Position numbers and translations under genes: made by a program. DNA of 45,662 bases from Kiritimatiellia bacterium (GTDB lineage Bacteria > Verrucomicrobiota > Kiritimatiellia > RFP12 > UBA1067): positions 1 to 45,662 of the forward strand of contig JAFONM010000019.1 of assembly GCA_017418445.1 (NCBI GenBank), in the 5' to 3' direction. The notes beneath the pieces were generated by a model, which worked only from the letters and a program-made list of their open reading frames with translations, ran no database searches and had not been told where the DNA came from. This document shows positions 6,856 through 19,151 of the stretch, piece after piece (within the stretch, counting starts at the first letter, position 1; the number at the start of each line of letters is the position of its first letter).

Positions 6856-8619
6856 ATGAAGCTTGACCCGACCACGATGAAGGACTGGCAGATTGCGGAG
6901 GCGGCGGAAGAGTCGCTCCGCAGCGCCTCGGAACTTGCCGCCGAACTCGGCATAGAGGACGACGAGTGGACTCCCTACGGGAAGTTTCTCGCCAAAATCG
7001 ACGTCACGAAGGTCCTGGCCAGGATCGGCGCCGGCAGGAAGGGCAGGTACATCGACGTCACGGCCATCACCCCCACTCCGCTCGGCGAGGGCAAGACGAC
7101 GACCACGCTCGGGCTCGTGGAGGGACTCGGGAAGCTCGGCAAGAAGGTGATAGGCTGCGTCCGCCAGCCCTCGGGCGGTCCGACGTTCAACATCAAGGGC
7201 TCGGCCGCCGGCGGCGGACTCGCCCAGGTTGTCCCGCTTACCGCGCTTTCCCTCGGCCTTACGGGCGACATCGACGCCATCACGAACGCCAACAACCTCG
7301 CGATGGTTGCGCTCAACGCGCGCATGCAGCACGAACGCAACCACGACGACGCGTGGCTCGCCGAGCGCGGACTGAAGCGCCTGGACGTCGACCCCGACAG
7401 GATCCAGTTCCGCTGGGCGATGGACTTCTGCGCGCAGGGACTCCGCAGCATCGAGATCGGGCGCGGCGGCAAACTTGACGGATTCAACTGCGCATCCGGT
7501 TTCTACATCACCGTCGCGAGCGAGGTGATGGCGATACTTGCGATGAGTTCGGACCTCGCCGACCTCAGGAAGCGCCTTTCGAAGATCGTGGTCGCATATT
7601 CCAAGTCCGGCGCACCCGTGACGACGGCGGACCTCGAGGTCGACGGCGCGATGTGCGCCCTTCTCGTCAATGCGATCAAGCCGACTCTCATGCAGTCCAT
7701 CGAGGGACAGCCGATGCTCGTCCACGCGGGGCCGTTCGCGAACATAGCGATAGGCCAGAACTCCGTCGTGGCGGACAGGCTCGCCTCCGCGCTTGCCGAC
7801 TACGTCGTCACGGAGAGCGGATTCGCGAGCGACATGGGCTACGAGAAGTTCTGGAACATCAAGTGCCGCTGCTCCGGACTCAAACCCGACTCCGTAGTCC
7901 TCGTCGCGACGGTACGCGCCCTCAAGGCCCACGGCGGAGCGCCGGCCGTCAAGGCCGGGCTCCCGCTCGATCCGGTCTACACGCACGAGAATCTCAAGCT
8001 TCTCGAGAAGGGCTGCGACAACCTGCTCGCGCACATCGACATCATCCGCCGCTCGGGAGTCCAGCCGGTAGTCTGCCTCAACGCATTCTACACCGACACG
8101 CAGGCGGAGCGGGACCTCGTCCGCCGCATCGCCGAGAAGGCCGGAGCGGCGTTCGCGGTCTCGGACCACTGGCTGAAGGGCGGCGAGGGCGCGATCGAGC
8201 TCGCGAAGACCGTCGTCGAGGCATGCGACAGGCAGAACGAATTCGCGTACCTCTGCGACCTTTCGGAACCTCTCAAGGACCGCATCGAGCGCGAGGTGAA
8301 GGAGGTCTACGGCGGCGACGGAGTCGACTACGAGCCCGCGGCGGAAAAGAAAATCGCCGCGCTCCAGGCGGATCCCGAGACGGCGGGGCTTCCCGTCTGC
8401 ATCGCGAAGACCCAATACTCGCTCTCCCACGATCCGAAGCTGCTGGGCCGTCCGAAGGGATGGAGGCTGCCGGTGAAGGACGTCCTCGTCTACAAGGGCG
8501 CGGGACTCGTCGTCCCCGTCGCGGGCGAGATAAAGCTCATGCCGGGAACGTCCGCGTCTCCGGCATACCGCCGCATCGACGTCGATGTCGAAACGGGCAG
8601 GGTGAAGGGACTCTTCTGA
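6856..8619 (+). CDS. fhs: formate--tetrahydrofolate ligase
   Basis: The enzyme makes 10-formyl-THF from formate, THF and ATP, feeding purine synthesis, initiator Met-tRNA formylation and, in acetogens, the Wood-Ljungdahl methyl branch. The 587-residue sequence has the FTHFS P-loop TPLGEGKTTTTLGL (about residues 73-86), the segment RQPSGGPTFNIKGSAAGGG and GDIDAITNANNLAM, all hallmarks of the family; the length is slightly above the usual 555-560. Downstream lies purL, which shares the purine pathway that consumes its product, and fmt at 34210 is another consumer. It has a private extended -10 promoter with almost no leader. Confidence 0.97.
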   Translation: MKLDPTTMKDWQIAEAAEESLRSASELAAELGIEDDEWTPYGKFLAKIDVTKVLARIGAGRKGRYIDVTAITPTPLGEGKTTTTLGLVEGLGKLGKKVIGCVRQPSGGPTFNIKGSAAGGGLAQVVPLTALSLGLTGDIDAITNANNLAMVALNARMQHERNHDDAWLAERGLKRLDVDPDRIQFRWAMDFCAQGLRSIEIGRGGKLDGFNCASGFYITVASEVMAILAMSSDLADLRKRLSKIVVAYSKSGAPVTTADLEVDGAMCALLVNAIKPTLMQSIEGQPMLVHAGPFANIAIGQNSVVADRLASALADYVVTESGFASDMGYEKFWNIKCRCSGLKPDSVVLVATVRALKAHGGAPAVKAGLPLDPVYTHENLKLLEKGCDNLLAHIDIIRRSGVQPVVCLNAFYTDTQAERDLVRRIAEKAGAAFAVSDHWLKGGEGAIELAKTVVEACDRQNEFAYLCDLSEPLKDRIEREVKEVYGGDGVDYEPAAEKKIAALQADPETAGLPVCIAKTQYSLSHDPKLLGRPKGWRLPVKDVLVYKGAGLVVPVAGEIKLMPGTSASPAYRRIDVDVETGRVKGLF

Positions 8620-8673
8620 CGTCCGACAGGATTTCCAATTCGATACTCGACAAAACTTCTAGGAACTAGCAAA

Positions 8674-12534
<3,861 letters not shown>

Positions 12535-12537
12535 AAG

Positions 12538-14208
12538 ATGAACGGTGCGGTGCTGCTGTCCATAGCGTGTGCGATATTCCTCTGCGGATACTTTGTCTAT
12601 TCGAGGTTTCTGGGCAGGGTGCTCGGGATCGATCCGTCGAGACCGACTCCGGCGCACACGAAGTACGACGGCGTCGACTACGTGCCGGCGCATCCGACGG
12701 TCCTGTTCGGACACCATTTCGCGGCCATCGCGGGTGCAGGTCCGATCGTGGGACCGGTCCTCGCGGCGGAGTTCGGATGGCTCTCCGCGACGCTGTGGAT
12801 CGTTCTGGGATGCGTCTTCATCGGCGCCGCCCACGACATGATCGCGATGTTCCTCTCCGTCCGTCACGAGGGCGAATCCATCGGCTCGATAATCGGGACA
12901 ATCCTCGGCAGACCCGGGAAGGTCCTGTTCCTGCTCTTCAGCTGGTCGGCGCTGGTGCTCGTGGTCGCAGAGTTCAACCGCCAGATCGCGGGAACATTCC
13001 TCGCCGACCCGGCGATCGCGACGGCATCGATCCTCTTCATCGCGGAGGCCGTCCTCTTCGGACTCTGCGTCTACAAGTGGAGGATGTCCGTCCTCATGGC
13101 ATCGCTCATCTTCGTTCCGCTCATGTTCGGCTTCGTGTGGATCGGCAACGCCTTCCCGCTCGACCTCGTGAAGATGTTCGGACTCGCCCCGGAGACGGTC
13201 GGCGCGATATGGACGCTCGTGCTCATCGCATACTGCTTCTTCGCCTCGACCTGCCCGGTCCAGTACCTTCTCCAGCCCCGCGACTACCTGAACGCGTATC
13301 TCCTCTATGCGATGATGGTCCTCGGCATACTCGGCGTCTTCGTCGCGCATCCCCAGCTCACGGCGGACGTCTTCTCCGGATTCTCCGTCCAGAAGGGGAG
13401 CGGAACAGACATGCTCTTCCCCATGCTGTTCGTGACAATCGCATGCGGCGCGTGCTCCGGGTTCCATGCGCTCGTTGCGTCCGGGACCAGCTCGAAGCAG
13501 ATTTCGAGCGAGGGGTCGATAAGAAAGATAGCCTACGGCGGAATGCTCCTCGAGGGCGTCCTCGCGATGATCGCCCTGATCGGCGTCGCGGGGACATACA
13601 CGAGCGCCGGCTACATGAACGAGATCGCAAAGGACGGATTCGTCCCCGTTCAGATGTTCGCGAACACGATCGCCGGATTCTGCGTGAAGATCGGCATTCC
13701 GCAGAGAGCCGCCGAATCGTTCATGCTCCTCTCCGTCGCGGCGTTCCTCATGACGACCGTGGACGCGGGAACGCGCCTCGCGAGATTCTCGTGGCAGGAA
13801 CTTGTGCCGAAGAAGTCGATCGCACACAACATGTACTTCGGCACGGCGATCGTGTGCGCTCTCGCCGCAGGGCTCCTTCTGGGGAATCCGAAGGCGGCGA
13901 AGCAGCTCTGGACCCTGTTCGCGTCGGCGAACCAGCTCCTCGCGTCGCTCACGCTCCTCACGGCGACATTGTGGTTCTTCGCGAACAGGAAGGGCAGGTG
14001 GAGCTGGATAACCGGAGTGCCGATGATCTTCATGTTCTCGGTATCGACATGGGCGCTCGGACTCCTGTGCGTGAAGGCGGCCAGGAACGGCGCATGCATC
14101 CAGCTTGTTTCGTCCGCATTCCTCATCTGCCTTGCAGTCGCACTGGTCTGCATAGCGATTTTCCAGACCGGGAAGGCGAAGTCCAGGAATCTCGAAGCTA
14201 AGAACTAA
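12538..14208 (+). CDS. cstA: CstA-family carbon starvation/pyruvate transporter
   Basis: The 556-residue membrane protein has the CstA hallmarks YDGVDYVPAHPTVLFGHHFAAIAG early on (shown here in two parts: YDGVDYVPAHP, then TVLFGHHFAAIAGAGPIVGP), CVFIGAAHDM, the FASTCPVQYLLQPRDYLNAY region and GACSGFHALVASGTSSKQ. CstA proteins import peptides or pyruvate, often with a small YbdD partner, which is not seen here. The length is nearer the short CstA (BtsT relatives are about 700). Position directly after purL suggests cotranscription with the one-carbon and redox genes. Confidence 0.92.
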   Translation: MNGAVLLSIACAIFLCGYFVYSRFLGRVLGIDPSRPTPAHTKYDGVDYVPAHPTVLFGHHFAAIAGAGPIVGPVLAAEFGWLSATLWIVLGCVFIGAAHDMIAMFLSVRHEGESIGSIIGTILGRPGKVLFLLFSWSALVLVVAEFNRQIAGTFLADPAIATASILFIAEAVLFGLCVYKWRMSVLMASLIFVPLMFGFVWIGNAFPLDLVKMFGLAPETVGAIWTLVLIAYCFFASTCPVQYLLQPRDYLNAYLLYAMMVLGILGVFVAHPQLTADVFSGFSVQKGSGTDMLFPMLFVTIACGACSGFHALVASGTSSKQISSEGSIRKIAYGGMLLEGVLAMIALIGVAGTYTSAGYMNEIAKDGFVPVQMFANTIAGFCVKIGIPQRAAESFMLLSVAAFLMTTVDAGTRLARFSWQELVPKKSIAHNMYFGTAIVCALAAGLLLGNPKAAKQLWTLFASANQLLASLTLLTATLWFFANRKGRWSWITGVPMIFMFSVSTWALGLLCVKAARNGACIQLVSSAFLICLAVALVCIAIFQTGKAKSRNLEAKN

Positions 14209-14227
14209 TCCAGGAAGGAGAAGAAAA

Positions 14228-14602
14228 ATGGTTGCAATTCACACAGACAAGGCTCCGGCGGCGGTCGGCCCATACTCCCAGGCGCTCAAGTCCGGCGGAT
14301 TCGTCTGGTGCTCCGGACAGATTCCGATCGATCCTGCCAAGGGCGCCATCGTCGCGGAGACGATCGAGGACCAGACGCGCCAGGCGATCAGGAATCTTGG
14401 CGAGGTCCTGCAGGCCGCCGGAAGTTCGCTGCAGAAGGTCCTCAAGACGACGGTGTTCATCGCCGACATGAACGATTTCGCGGCCGTGAACAAGGTGTAC
14501 GAGGAGGAGTTCGGATCCGCAAAGCCAGCGAGGAGCTGCGTCGAGGTGTCGAAGCTTCCCAAGGGCGCGCGCGTCGAGCTTGACGCGATTGCCGAAGTCT
14601 GA
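14228..14602 (+). CDS. ridA: RidA family reactive imine/enamine deaminase
   Basis: RidA trimers hydrolyse reactive 2-aminoacrylate and other imines released by PLP enzymes. The 124-residue protein shows APAAVGPYSQALKSGGFVWCSGQIP at the N-terminus (start of the YjgF/UK114 fold) and PARSCVEVSKLPKGARVE near the end, where the Arg of PARS binds the carboxylate. It has a strong ribosome binding site (GGAAGGAG, 14213-14220). It sits between cstA and nfnA, the same spacing and strand as the operon around it. Confidence 0.94.
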   Translation: MVAIHTDKAPAAVGPYSQALKSGGFVWCSGQIPIDPAKGAIVAETIEDQTRQAIRNLGEVLQAAGSSLQKVLKTTVFIADMNDFAAVNKVYEEEFGSAKPARSCVEVSKLPKGARVELDAIAEV

Positions 14603-14629
14603 TTCCCCAATAAAATCCCAACCAGGCAC

Positions 14630-15499
14630 ATGAACAAGATAATAGAGAAGAAGCAGCTCTCCGAGAACGTCTTCATGATGAAGCTCGAAGCGCCGCTCAT
14701 AGCGAGGGCCCGCAGGCCGGGGCAATTCATCATCCTCATGGTCGAGGAGGAGTTCGGAGAGAGGATTCCGCTCACCATTTCGGATGCCGACCCGGAGGAG
14801 GGATGGATTCAGATAATCTTCCAGACCGTCGGGGCGACGACGATGAAGCTCTCTGCCAAGGATGTCGGCGACAGCATCGCGGCGGTCCTTGGTCCGCTCG
14901 GCCGTCCGACGTCCATCCGCGGGCTGAACGGCGAAAAGCCGGGACGCGTGGTGTGCGTAGGCGGAGGAATAGGCGTAGCGCCCATGTATCCGATCGCCCA
15001 GGCTCTCAAGGCGGCCGGCAACGACCTCACCATCATCATGGGCGCCCGCAGCAAGGAGCTCTTCGTGATGCTCGACGAAATGCGCGCCCTCGCCGGCGAC
15101 AAGCTCATCCTCATGACGGACGACGGATCGGCCGGCAGGAAGGGCGTCGTTACGGTTCCCCTCAAGGAGCTCTGCGAGAAGGGCGAGGTCGACGAAGTGA
15201 TCACGATCGGTCCGCCGATAATGATGAAGTTCACGGCGCTCACGACAAAGCCGTTCGGAGTGAAGACAGTCGCGTCCCTCAACACCATCATGATCGACGG
15301 CACGGGAATGTGCGGCGGCTGCCGCGTCACGGTCGGCGGAAAGACCAGGTTCGTCTGCGTGGACGGACCGGAGTTCGACGCGCACGAGGTGGACTGGGAC
15401 GTGATGTTCAAGCGCATGGGAACGTTCAAGCCGGAGGAGGCGGAGGCGAAGGAACACGTCTGCCGTTCCGGGATATTCGGAAAGGGGGTGTCGAAATGA
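14630..15499 (+). CDS. nfnA: NfnA-type ferredoxin-NADP+ oxidoreductase small subunit (FAD, 2Fe-2S)
   Basis: The 289-residue protein has an FNR-like FAD domain (RRPGQFIILMV), an NAD-binding half (GGGIGVAPMYPIAQAL) and, near the C-terminus, the 2Fe-2S loop with Cys228, Cys231 and Cys243 (GMCGGC...FVCVDG). Asp223 precedes the first Cys, as in NfnA, where Asp plus three Cys hold the cluster. Together with the next gene it forms NADH-dependent reduced ferredoxin:NADP+ oxidoreductase, which bifurcates electrons in anaerobes; close homologues are called sulfide dehydrogenase. The stop overlaps the nfnB start by ATGA. The start has no clear Shine-Dalgarno sequence. Confidence 0.88.
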   Translation: MNKIIEKKQLSENVFMMKLEAPLIARARRPGQFIILMVEEEFGERIPLTISDADPEEGWIQIIFQTVGATTMKLSAKDVGDSIAAVLGPLGRPTSIRGLNGEKPGRVVCVGGGIGVAPMYPIAQALKAAGNDLTIIMGARSKELFVMLDEMRALAGDKLILMTDDGSAGRKGVVTVPLKELCEKGEVDEVITIGPPIMMKFTALTTKPFGVKTVASLNTIMIDGTGMCGGCRVTVGGKTRFVCVDGPEFDAHEVDWDVMFKRMGTFKPEEAEAKEHVCRSGIFGKGVSK

Positions 15500-16914
15500 C
15501 GCCTAAGGAAAGAATGGCGATACCTCCTCAGGAGATGCCGCAGCAGGAGCCCGCGGTCCGCGCCCACAACATGAAGGAAGTCGCCCTCGGCTACACGCGC
15601 GAGCAGGCGATGAAGGAGGCGAGCCGCTGCCTCAACTGTCCGACGAAGCCCTGCATGCAGGGCTGCCCCGTCGCGATCAACATTCCTGGATTCCTCGCGA
15701 AGGCGTCCGAGGGCGATTTCGCTGGCGCTCTCTCGATCATCAAGGAGACGTCCCTTCTTCCCGCCGTCTGCGGACGTGTCTGTCCGCAGGAGAAGCAGTG
15801 CCAGAAGTTCTGCACGATGGGCAAGATCCTGAAGGACATCAACAAGGCGGTGGCCATCGGCAGGGTCGAGCGCTTCTGCGCGGACCTCGCACGCGAGACG
15901 GGCGCCGAGCCGGCTGTCGAACGTGCACCCAGGTCAGGCAGGAAGATCGCGGTGATCGGATCCGGACCCGCGTCGATCACGTGCGCCGCGGACTGCGCGA
16001 AGGCTGGTCACGACGTCACGATGTTCGAGGCGTTCCACAAGTGCGGCGGCGTGCTCGTCTTCGGAATTCCCGAGTTCAGGCTTCCGAAGACCATCGTTCA
16101 GCACGAGGTCGACAACCTGAAGAAGCTCGGAGTCAGAATCGAGACGAACTACTGCGTCGGCAGAACGCGCAAGGTTTCCGAGCTCGTCAAGGAAGATGGA
16201 TTCGACGCCGTGTTCGTGGGAACGGGCGCAGGACTCCCGAAGTTCATGAACATCGATGGCGAGAACCTCTCCGGTGTCTTCAGCGCCAACGAGTACCTTA
16301 CGCGCGCCAACCTGATGAAGGCGTACTGGGAAGGCAAGGCCGACACTCCGTTCTGGCACGGCAGGAAGGTCGCGGTCCTCGGCGGCGGAAACGTCGCGAT
16401 GGACGCGAGCCGCATGGCCCTCCGACTCGGCGCGGAGAAGGTCTATCTCATCTATCGCCGCAGCGAAGTCGAGATGCCGGCGCGTATCGAGGAGATCCAC
16501 CACGCAAAGGAGGAAGGCGTCGAGTTCCGGACGCTCCAGAACGCGAAGCGCATCCTCGGCGACGACACTGGCAAGGTCTGCGCTATAGAGTGCCTCAAGT
16601 ACGAACTCGGCGAACCCGATGCTTCGGGACGTCGCAGTCCCGTCGAGATTCCCGGAAGCGAATTCACACTCGACGTCGACACGGTGGTCGTCGCCGTCGG
16701 CAACGCGTCGAATCCGCTCATCCCCGCGACGACCGACGGACTCGAGGTCAACAAGCGCGGCAACATCGTCGTCGATCCAGAGACGAACATGTCGTCAATC
16801 CCCGGCGTCTTCGCCGGCGGCGACATCGTCCTCGGCGCGGCGACCGTGATTCTCGCTATGGGCGAGGGACGCCGCGCTGCAAAGGGCATCAACGAGTACC
16901 TCAGGTCCAAATGA
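15496..16914 (+). CDS. nfnB: NfnB-type large subunit / glutamate synthase small subunit-like oxidoreductase
   Basis: The 472-residue flavoprotein has an N-terminal double 4Fe-4S region (CLNCPTKPCMQGCP, then CGRVCPQEKQCQKFC), an FAD Rossmann fold (IAVIGSGPASITCA), a second nucleotide fold (VAVLGGGNVAMDASRMALR, with YRRSEVEMPAR for the NADPH phosphate) and the closing GVFAGGDIVLGAATVI. This architecture is shared by GltD and NfnB; the adjacent nfnA settles the choice for NfnB. ATG 15496 overlaps the nfnA stop. The complex balances NADH, NADPH and ferredoxin in the cytoplasm. The gene ends the 10-kb unit that began with fhs. Confidence 0.9.
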   Translation: MTPKERMAIPPQEMPQQEPAVRAHNMKEVALGYTREQAMKEASRCLNCPTKPCMQGCPVAINIPGFLAKASEGDFAGALSIIKETSLLPAVCGRVCPQEKQCQKFCTMGKILKDINKAVAIGRVERFCADLARETGAEPAVERAPRSGRKIAVIGSGPASITCAADCAKAGHDVTMFEAFHKCGGVLVFGIPEFRLPKTIVQHEVDNLKKLGVRIETNYCVGRTRKVSELVKEDGFDAVFVGTGAGLPKFMNIDGENLSGVFSANEYLTRANLMKAYWEGKADTPFWHGRKVAVLGGGNVAMDASRMALRLGAEKVYLIYRRSEVEMPARIEEIHHAKEEGVEFRTLQNAKRILGDDTGKVCAIECLKYELGEPDASGRRSPVEIPGSEFTLDVDTVVVAVGNASNPLIPATTDGLEVNKRGNIVVDPETNMSSIPGVFAGGDIVLGAATVILAMGEGRRAAKGINEYLRSK

Positions 16915-16955
16915 CATTGTGCGAATATTATGCAATAGTCATTGACACTTTTACA

Positions 16956-17004
16956 ATTGAAAAAGACGAGGACGTTATTATATAATGTTCTCGTCTTTTT
17001 CAAT
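16956..17004 (+). promoter_or_regulatory. long palindrome covering the araA promoter (operator and/or bidirectional terminator)
   Basis: ATTGAAAAAGACGAG (16956-16970) is a perfect inverted copy of CTCGTCTTTTTCAAT (16990-17004); with wobble pairs the symmetry extends inward to about base 16978. It has the A-tract, GC stem and T-tract order of a bidirectional intrinsic terminator, which would end the nfnB transcript. It also spans the araA -35 and -10, so it could instead bind a dimeric repressor. Both readings are compatible with the sequence. Confidence 0.65.
16957..16986 (+). promoter_or_regulatory. araA promoter inside the palindrome
   Basis: TTGAAA at 16957-16962 and TATAAT at 16981-16986 are separated by 18 bases. 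A further TTGACA at 16942-16947 has no -10 at a usable distance. The start codon is 40 bases beyond, behind AAGGAG. Confidence 0.6.
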
Positions 17005-17026
17005 AACAACGAAGGAGAAAAAAGTC

Positions 17027-18505
17027 ATGAAGCAGATGAAGGACTACGAATTCTGGTTTGTCGTCGGCAGCCAGTACCTCTACGGGCCCGAAGTTCTGGC
17101 GACTGTCGAGAAGCGCGGACGCGAGATGTGCGCGAAGTGGAACGCCGGCGGGAAGCTCCCGTGCAGGATCGTCTTCAAGACGATCGTGAAGACGTCCGAG
17201 GAGGCGACGAACGCCGTCAAGGACGCGAACCACGATCCGAACTGCGCCGGCATCGTCACATGGTGCCACACTTTCTCTCCGTCGAAGATGTGGCTGAACG
17301 GACTCAGGCTCCTGCAGAAGCCCTGGTGCCATCTGGCGACGCAGTACAATCGCCACATCCCGGACAGGGGAATCGACATGGACTTCATGAACCTCAACCA
17401 GGCCGCGCACGGAGACCGCGAGCACGGCTTCATCGGCGCGCGTCTCAGGAAGTCCAGGAAGGTCATCGCCGGCTACTGGGAGGACAGGGACGTCATCGAC
17501 CGTCTCGGTTCGTGGATGCGCGTCGCGGTCGCAGTCGACTTCTCCAGGAACCTCAAGGTGATGCGCTTCGCGGACAACATGCCGAACGTCGCGGTCACGG
17601 AGGGCGACAAGGTCCTCGCGCAGGAGGTGCTCGGCTGGCAGGTCAACACCTGGCCGGTCGGAGGTCTCGCGGCGGAAGTCGCGAAGGTGACTGACGCGGA
17701 GGTCGACGCCCTCATGAAGGAGTACAGGAAGCTCTATACATTCAACACGAAGAACATCAAGTCCGTTCGCTACCAGGCGAAGGAGGAGATCGCCATGAAG
17801 AAGATGCTCGACCGCGAAGGCTGCAAGGCGTTCAGCGACCACTTTGGCGACCTCTACGGACTCGAGCAGCTTCCCGGCCTTGCGGCGCAGCGTCTGATGG
17901 CCCAGGGATACGGATTCGGCGGAGAAGGGGACTGGAAGGTCGCCGCCCTGCAGAGCGTCGTCAAGGCGATGACGGAAGGACAGAAGGGCGGAACCGCGTT
18001 CATGGAGGACTACACGTACGAACTCGAGAAGGGCAAGGAGTATTCTCTCGGCGCCCACATGCTGGAAGTCGATCCGTCAGTCGCCTCCGGCAGACCCAGG
18101 ATCGAGGTCCATCCTCTCGGCATCGGCGGCAAGGCCGATCCCGCGCGCCTGGTATTCGAGGGACGCGCCGGCAAGGCGATCGTCCTCTCGCTAATCGACA
18201 TGGGCGGCAGGCTGCGTCTCATCTGCCAGGACGTCGAGGCCGTGAAGCCGATCTACCGGATGCCCAACCTCCCCGTCGCCCGCGTCATGTGGAAGGCGAT
18301 GCCGAATGTCAAGACGGGAGTCGAGTGCTGGATCACCGCCGGCGGCGCGCACCACACCGTCCTCACCTACGACGCGACGGCCGAGCAGATGCGCGACTTC
18401 GCGAGGATCATGGACATCGAGTTCGTCCACATCACGAAGGACTCGACGCCCGAAAAGCTCGAGCATGAACTGTTCCTGAACGATCTCGCATGGAAGCTCA
18501 GGTAA
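17027..18505 (+). CDS. araA: L-arabinose isomerase
   Basis: AraA interconverts L-arabinose and L-ribulose using Mn2+ in the cytoplasm. The 492-residue protein has the family start YEFWFVVGSQYLYGPEVL, the HTFSPSKMWLNGL and NQAAHGDREHGFI segments, the acidic catalytic region around FGGEGDWKVAAL, and DYTYELEKG and GAHMLEVDPS. ATG 17027 was chosen because AAGGAG (17012-17017) precedes it; the frame runs further up through the promoter. No araB or araD is adjacent; instead a HAD phosphatase follows after one base. Regulation is suggested by the large palindrome over the promoter. Confidence 0.97.
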   Translation: MKQMKDYEFWFVVGSQYLYGPEVLATVEKRGREMCAKWNAGGKLPCRIVFKTIVKTSEEATNAVKDANHDPNCAGIVTWCHTFSPSKMWLNGLRLLQKPWCHLATQYNRHIPDRGIDMDFMNLNQAAHGDREHGFIGARLRKSRKVIAGYWEDRDVIDRLGSWMRVAVAVDFSRNLKVMRFADNMPNVAVTEGDKVLAQEVLGWQVNTWPVGGLAAEVAKVTDAEVDALMKEYRKLYTFNTKNIKSVRYQAKEEIAMKKMLDREGCKAFSDHFGDLYGLEQLPGLAAQRLMAQGYGFGGEGDWKVAALQSVVKAMTEGQKGGTAFMEDYTYELEKGKEYSLGAHMLEVDPSVASGRPRIEVHPLGIGGKADPARLVFEGRAGKAIVLSLIDMGGRLRLICQDVEAVKPIYRMPNLPVARVMWKAMPNVKTGVECWITAGGAHHTVLTYDATAEQMRDFARIMDIEFVHITKDSTPEKLEHELFLNDLAWKLR

Positions 18506-18506
18506 G

Positions 18507-19148
18507 ATGAGATACCGCGGGGCGATCTTCGACCAGGACGGACTCCTCTTCGACACCGAAGTCACGTATCAGCGTGCCTGGATCGAGGCGGGGCGCCGCC
18601 TTGGACGCGAGATCGATCCCGCAGTCCCGAGGACGTTCTGCGGAATTTCTCCCGACGGGATCAAGGAGATCGTACGCAGGACGTATCCCGACATCGACGT
18701 CGATGCCTATTGCAGTCTTGCGCCGCAGATTTCGTGGTCCGAGCAGCTAAGTTCCGTGCCGGTCAAGAAAAAGGGACTCGACGAAATGCTTGCCTTCTGC
18801 AAAGCGAACGGAATAAGGACCGCCGTAGCATCGAGCTCGGTGAGAAGGGTGGTCGAGCACAATCTTGCGACTTCGGGTGTACGCGATTTCTTCGATGCGG
18901 TCGTAACCGGCGACGAAGTCGAGCATGGCAAGCCTGCACCGGATATTTTCGTCCTCGCTGCGAATCGCCTCGGACTCGATCCGCACGACTGCTGCGTCTT
19001 CGAAGACGCATTCAGCGGAATAAAGGGCGCCAACGCGGCCGGATGCGGCGCAGTGCTCGTTCCCGACCAAGTCCGGCCGACCGACGAAATCCGTTCGGTC
19101 TGCAGCGTCTTTCCCGATCTTGCCGGCGCGATCGCGGCGCTTCGCTAG
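18507..19148 (+). CDS. HAD-superfamily phosphatase/beta-phosphoglucomutase-like hydrolase
   Basis: The 213-residue class I HAD protein has motif I FDQDGLLFDTE (nucleophile Asp and acid Asp two residues on; Gln replaces the commoner Met between them), motif II with TAVASSS, a Lys in HGKPAPDIF and motif IV with CCVFEDAFSGIKGA. The cap is helical. Relatives dephosphorylate sugar phosphates or isomerise beta-glucose-1-phosphate. It starts one base after araA stops, which links it to pentose use, perhaps as a sugar-phosphate phosphatase; this is inference. It ends 3 bases before the convergent gene. Confidence 0.88.
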   Translation: MRYRGAIFDQDGLLFDTEVTYQRAWIEAGRRLGREIDPAVPRTFCGISPDGIKEIVRRTYPDIDVDAYCSLAPQISWSEQLSSVPVKKKGLDEMLAFCKANGIRTAVASSSVRRVVEHNLATSGVRDFFDAVVTGDEVEHGKPAPDIFVLAANRLGLDPHDCCVFEDAFSGIKGANAAGCGAVLVPDQVRPTDEIRSVCSVFPDLAGAIAALR

Positions 19149-19151
19149 GCG

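Noticed and set aside
16942..16947. TTGACA as the araA -35
   Set aside because: No -10 box lies at 15-19 bases; TTGAAA at 16957 with TATAAT at 16981 fits better.
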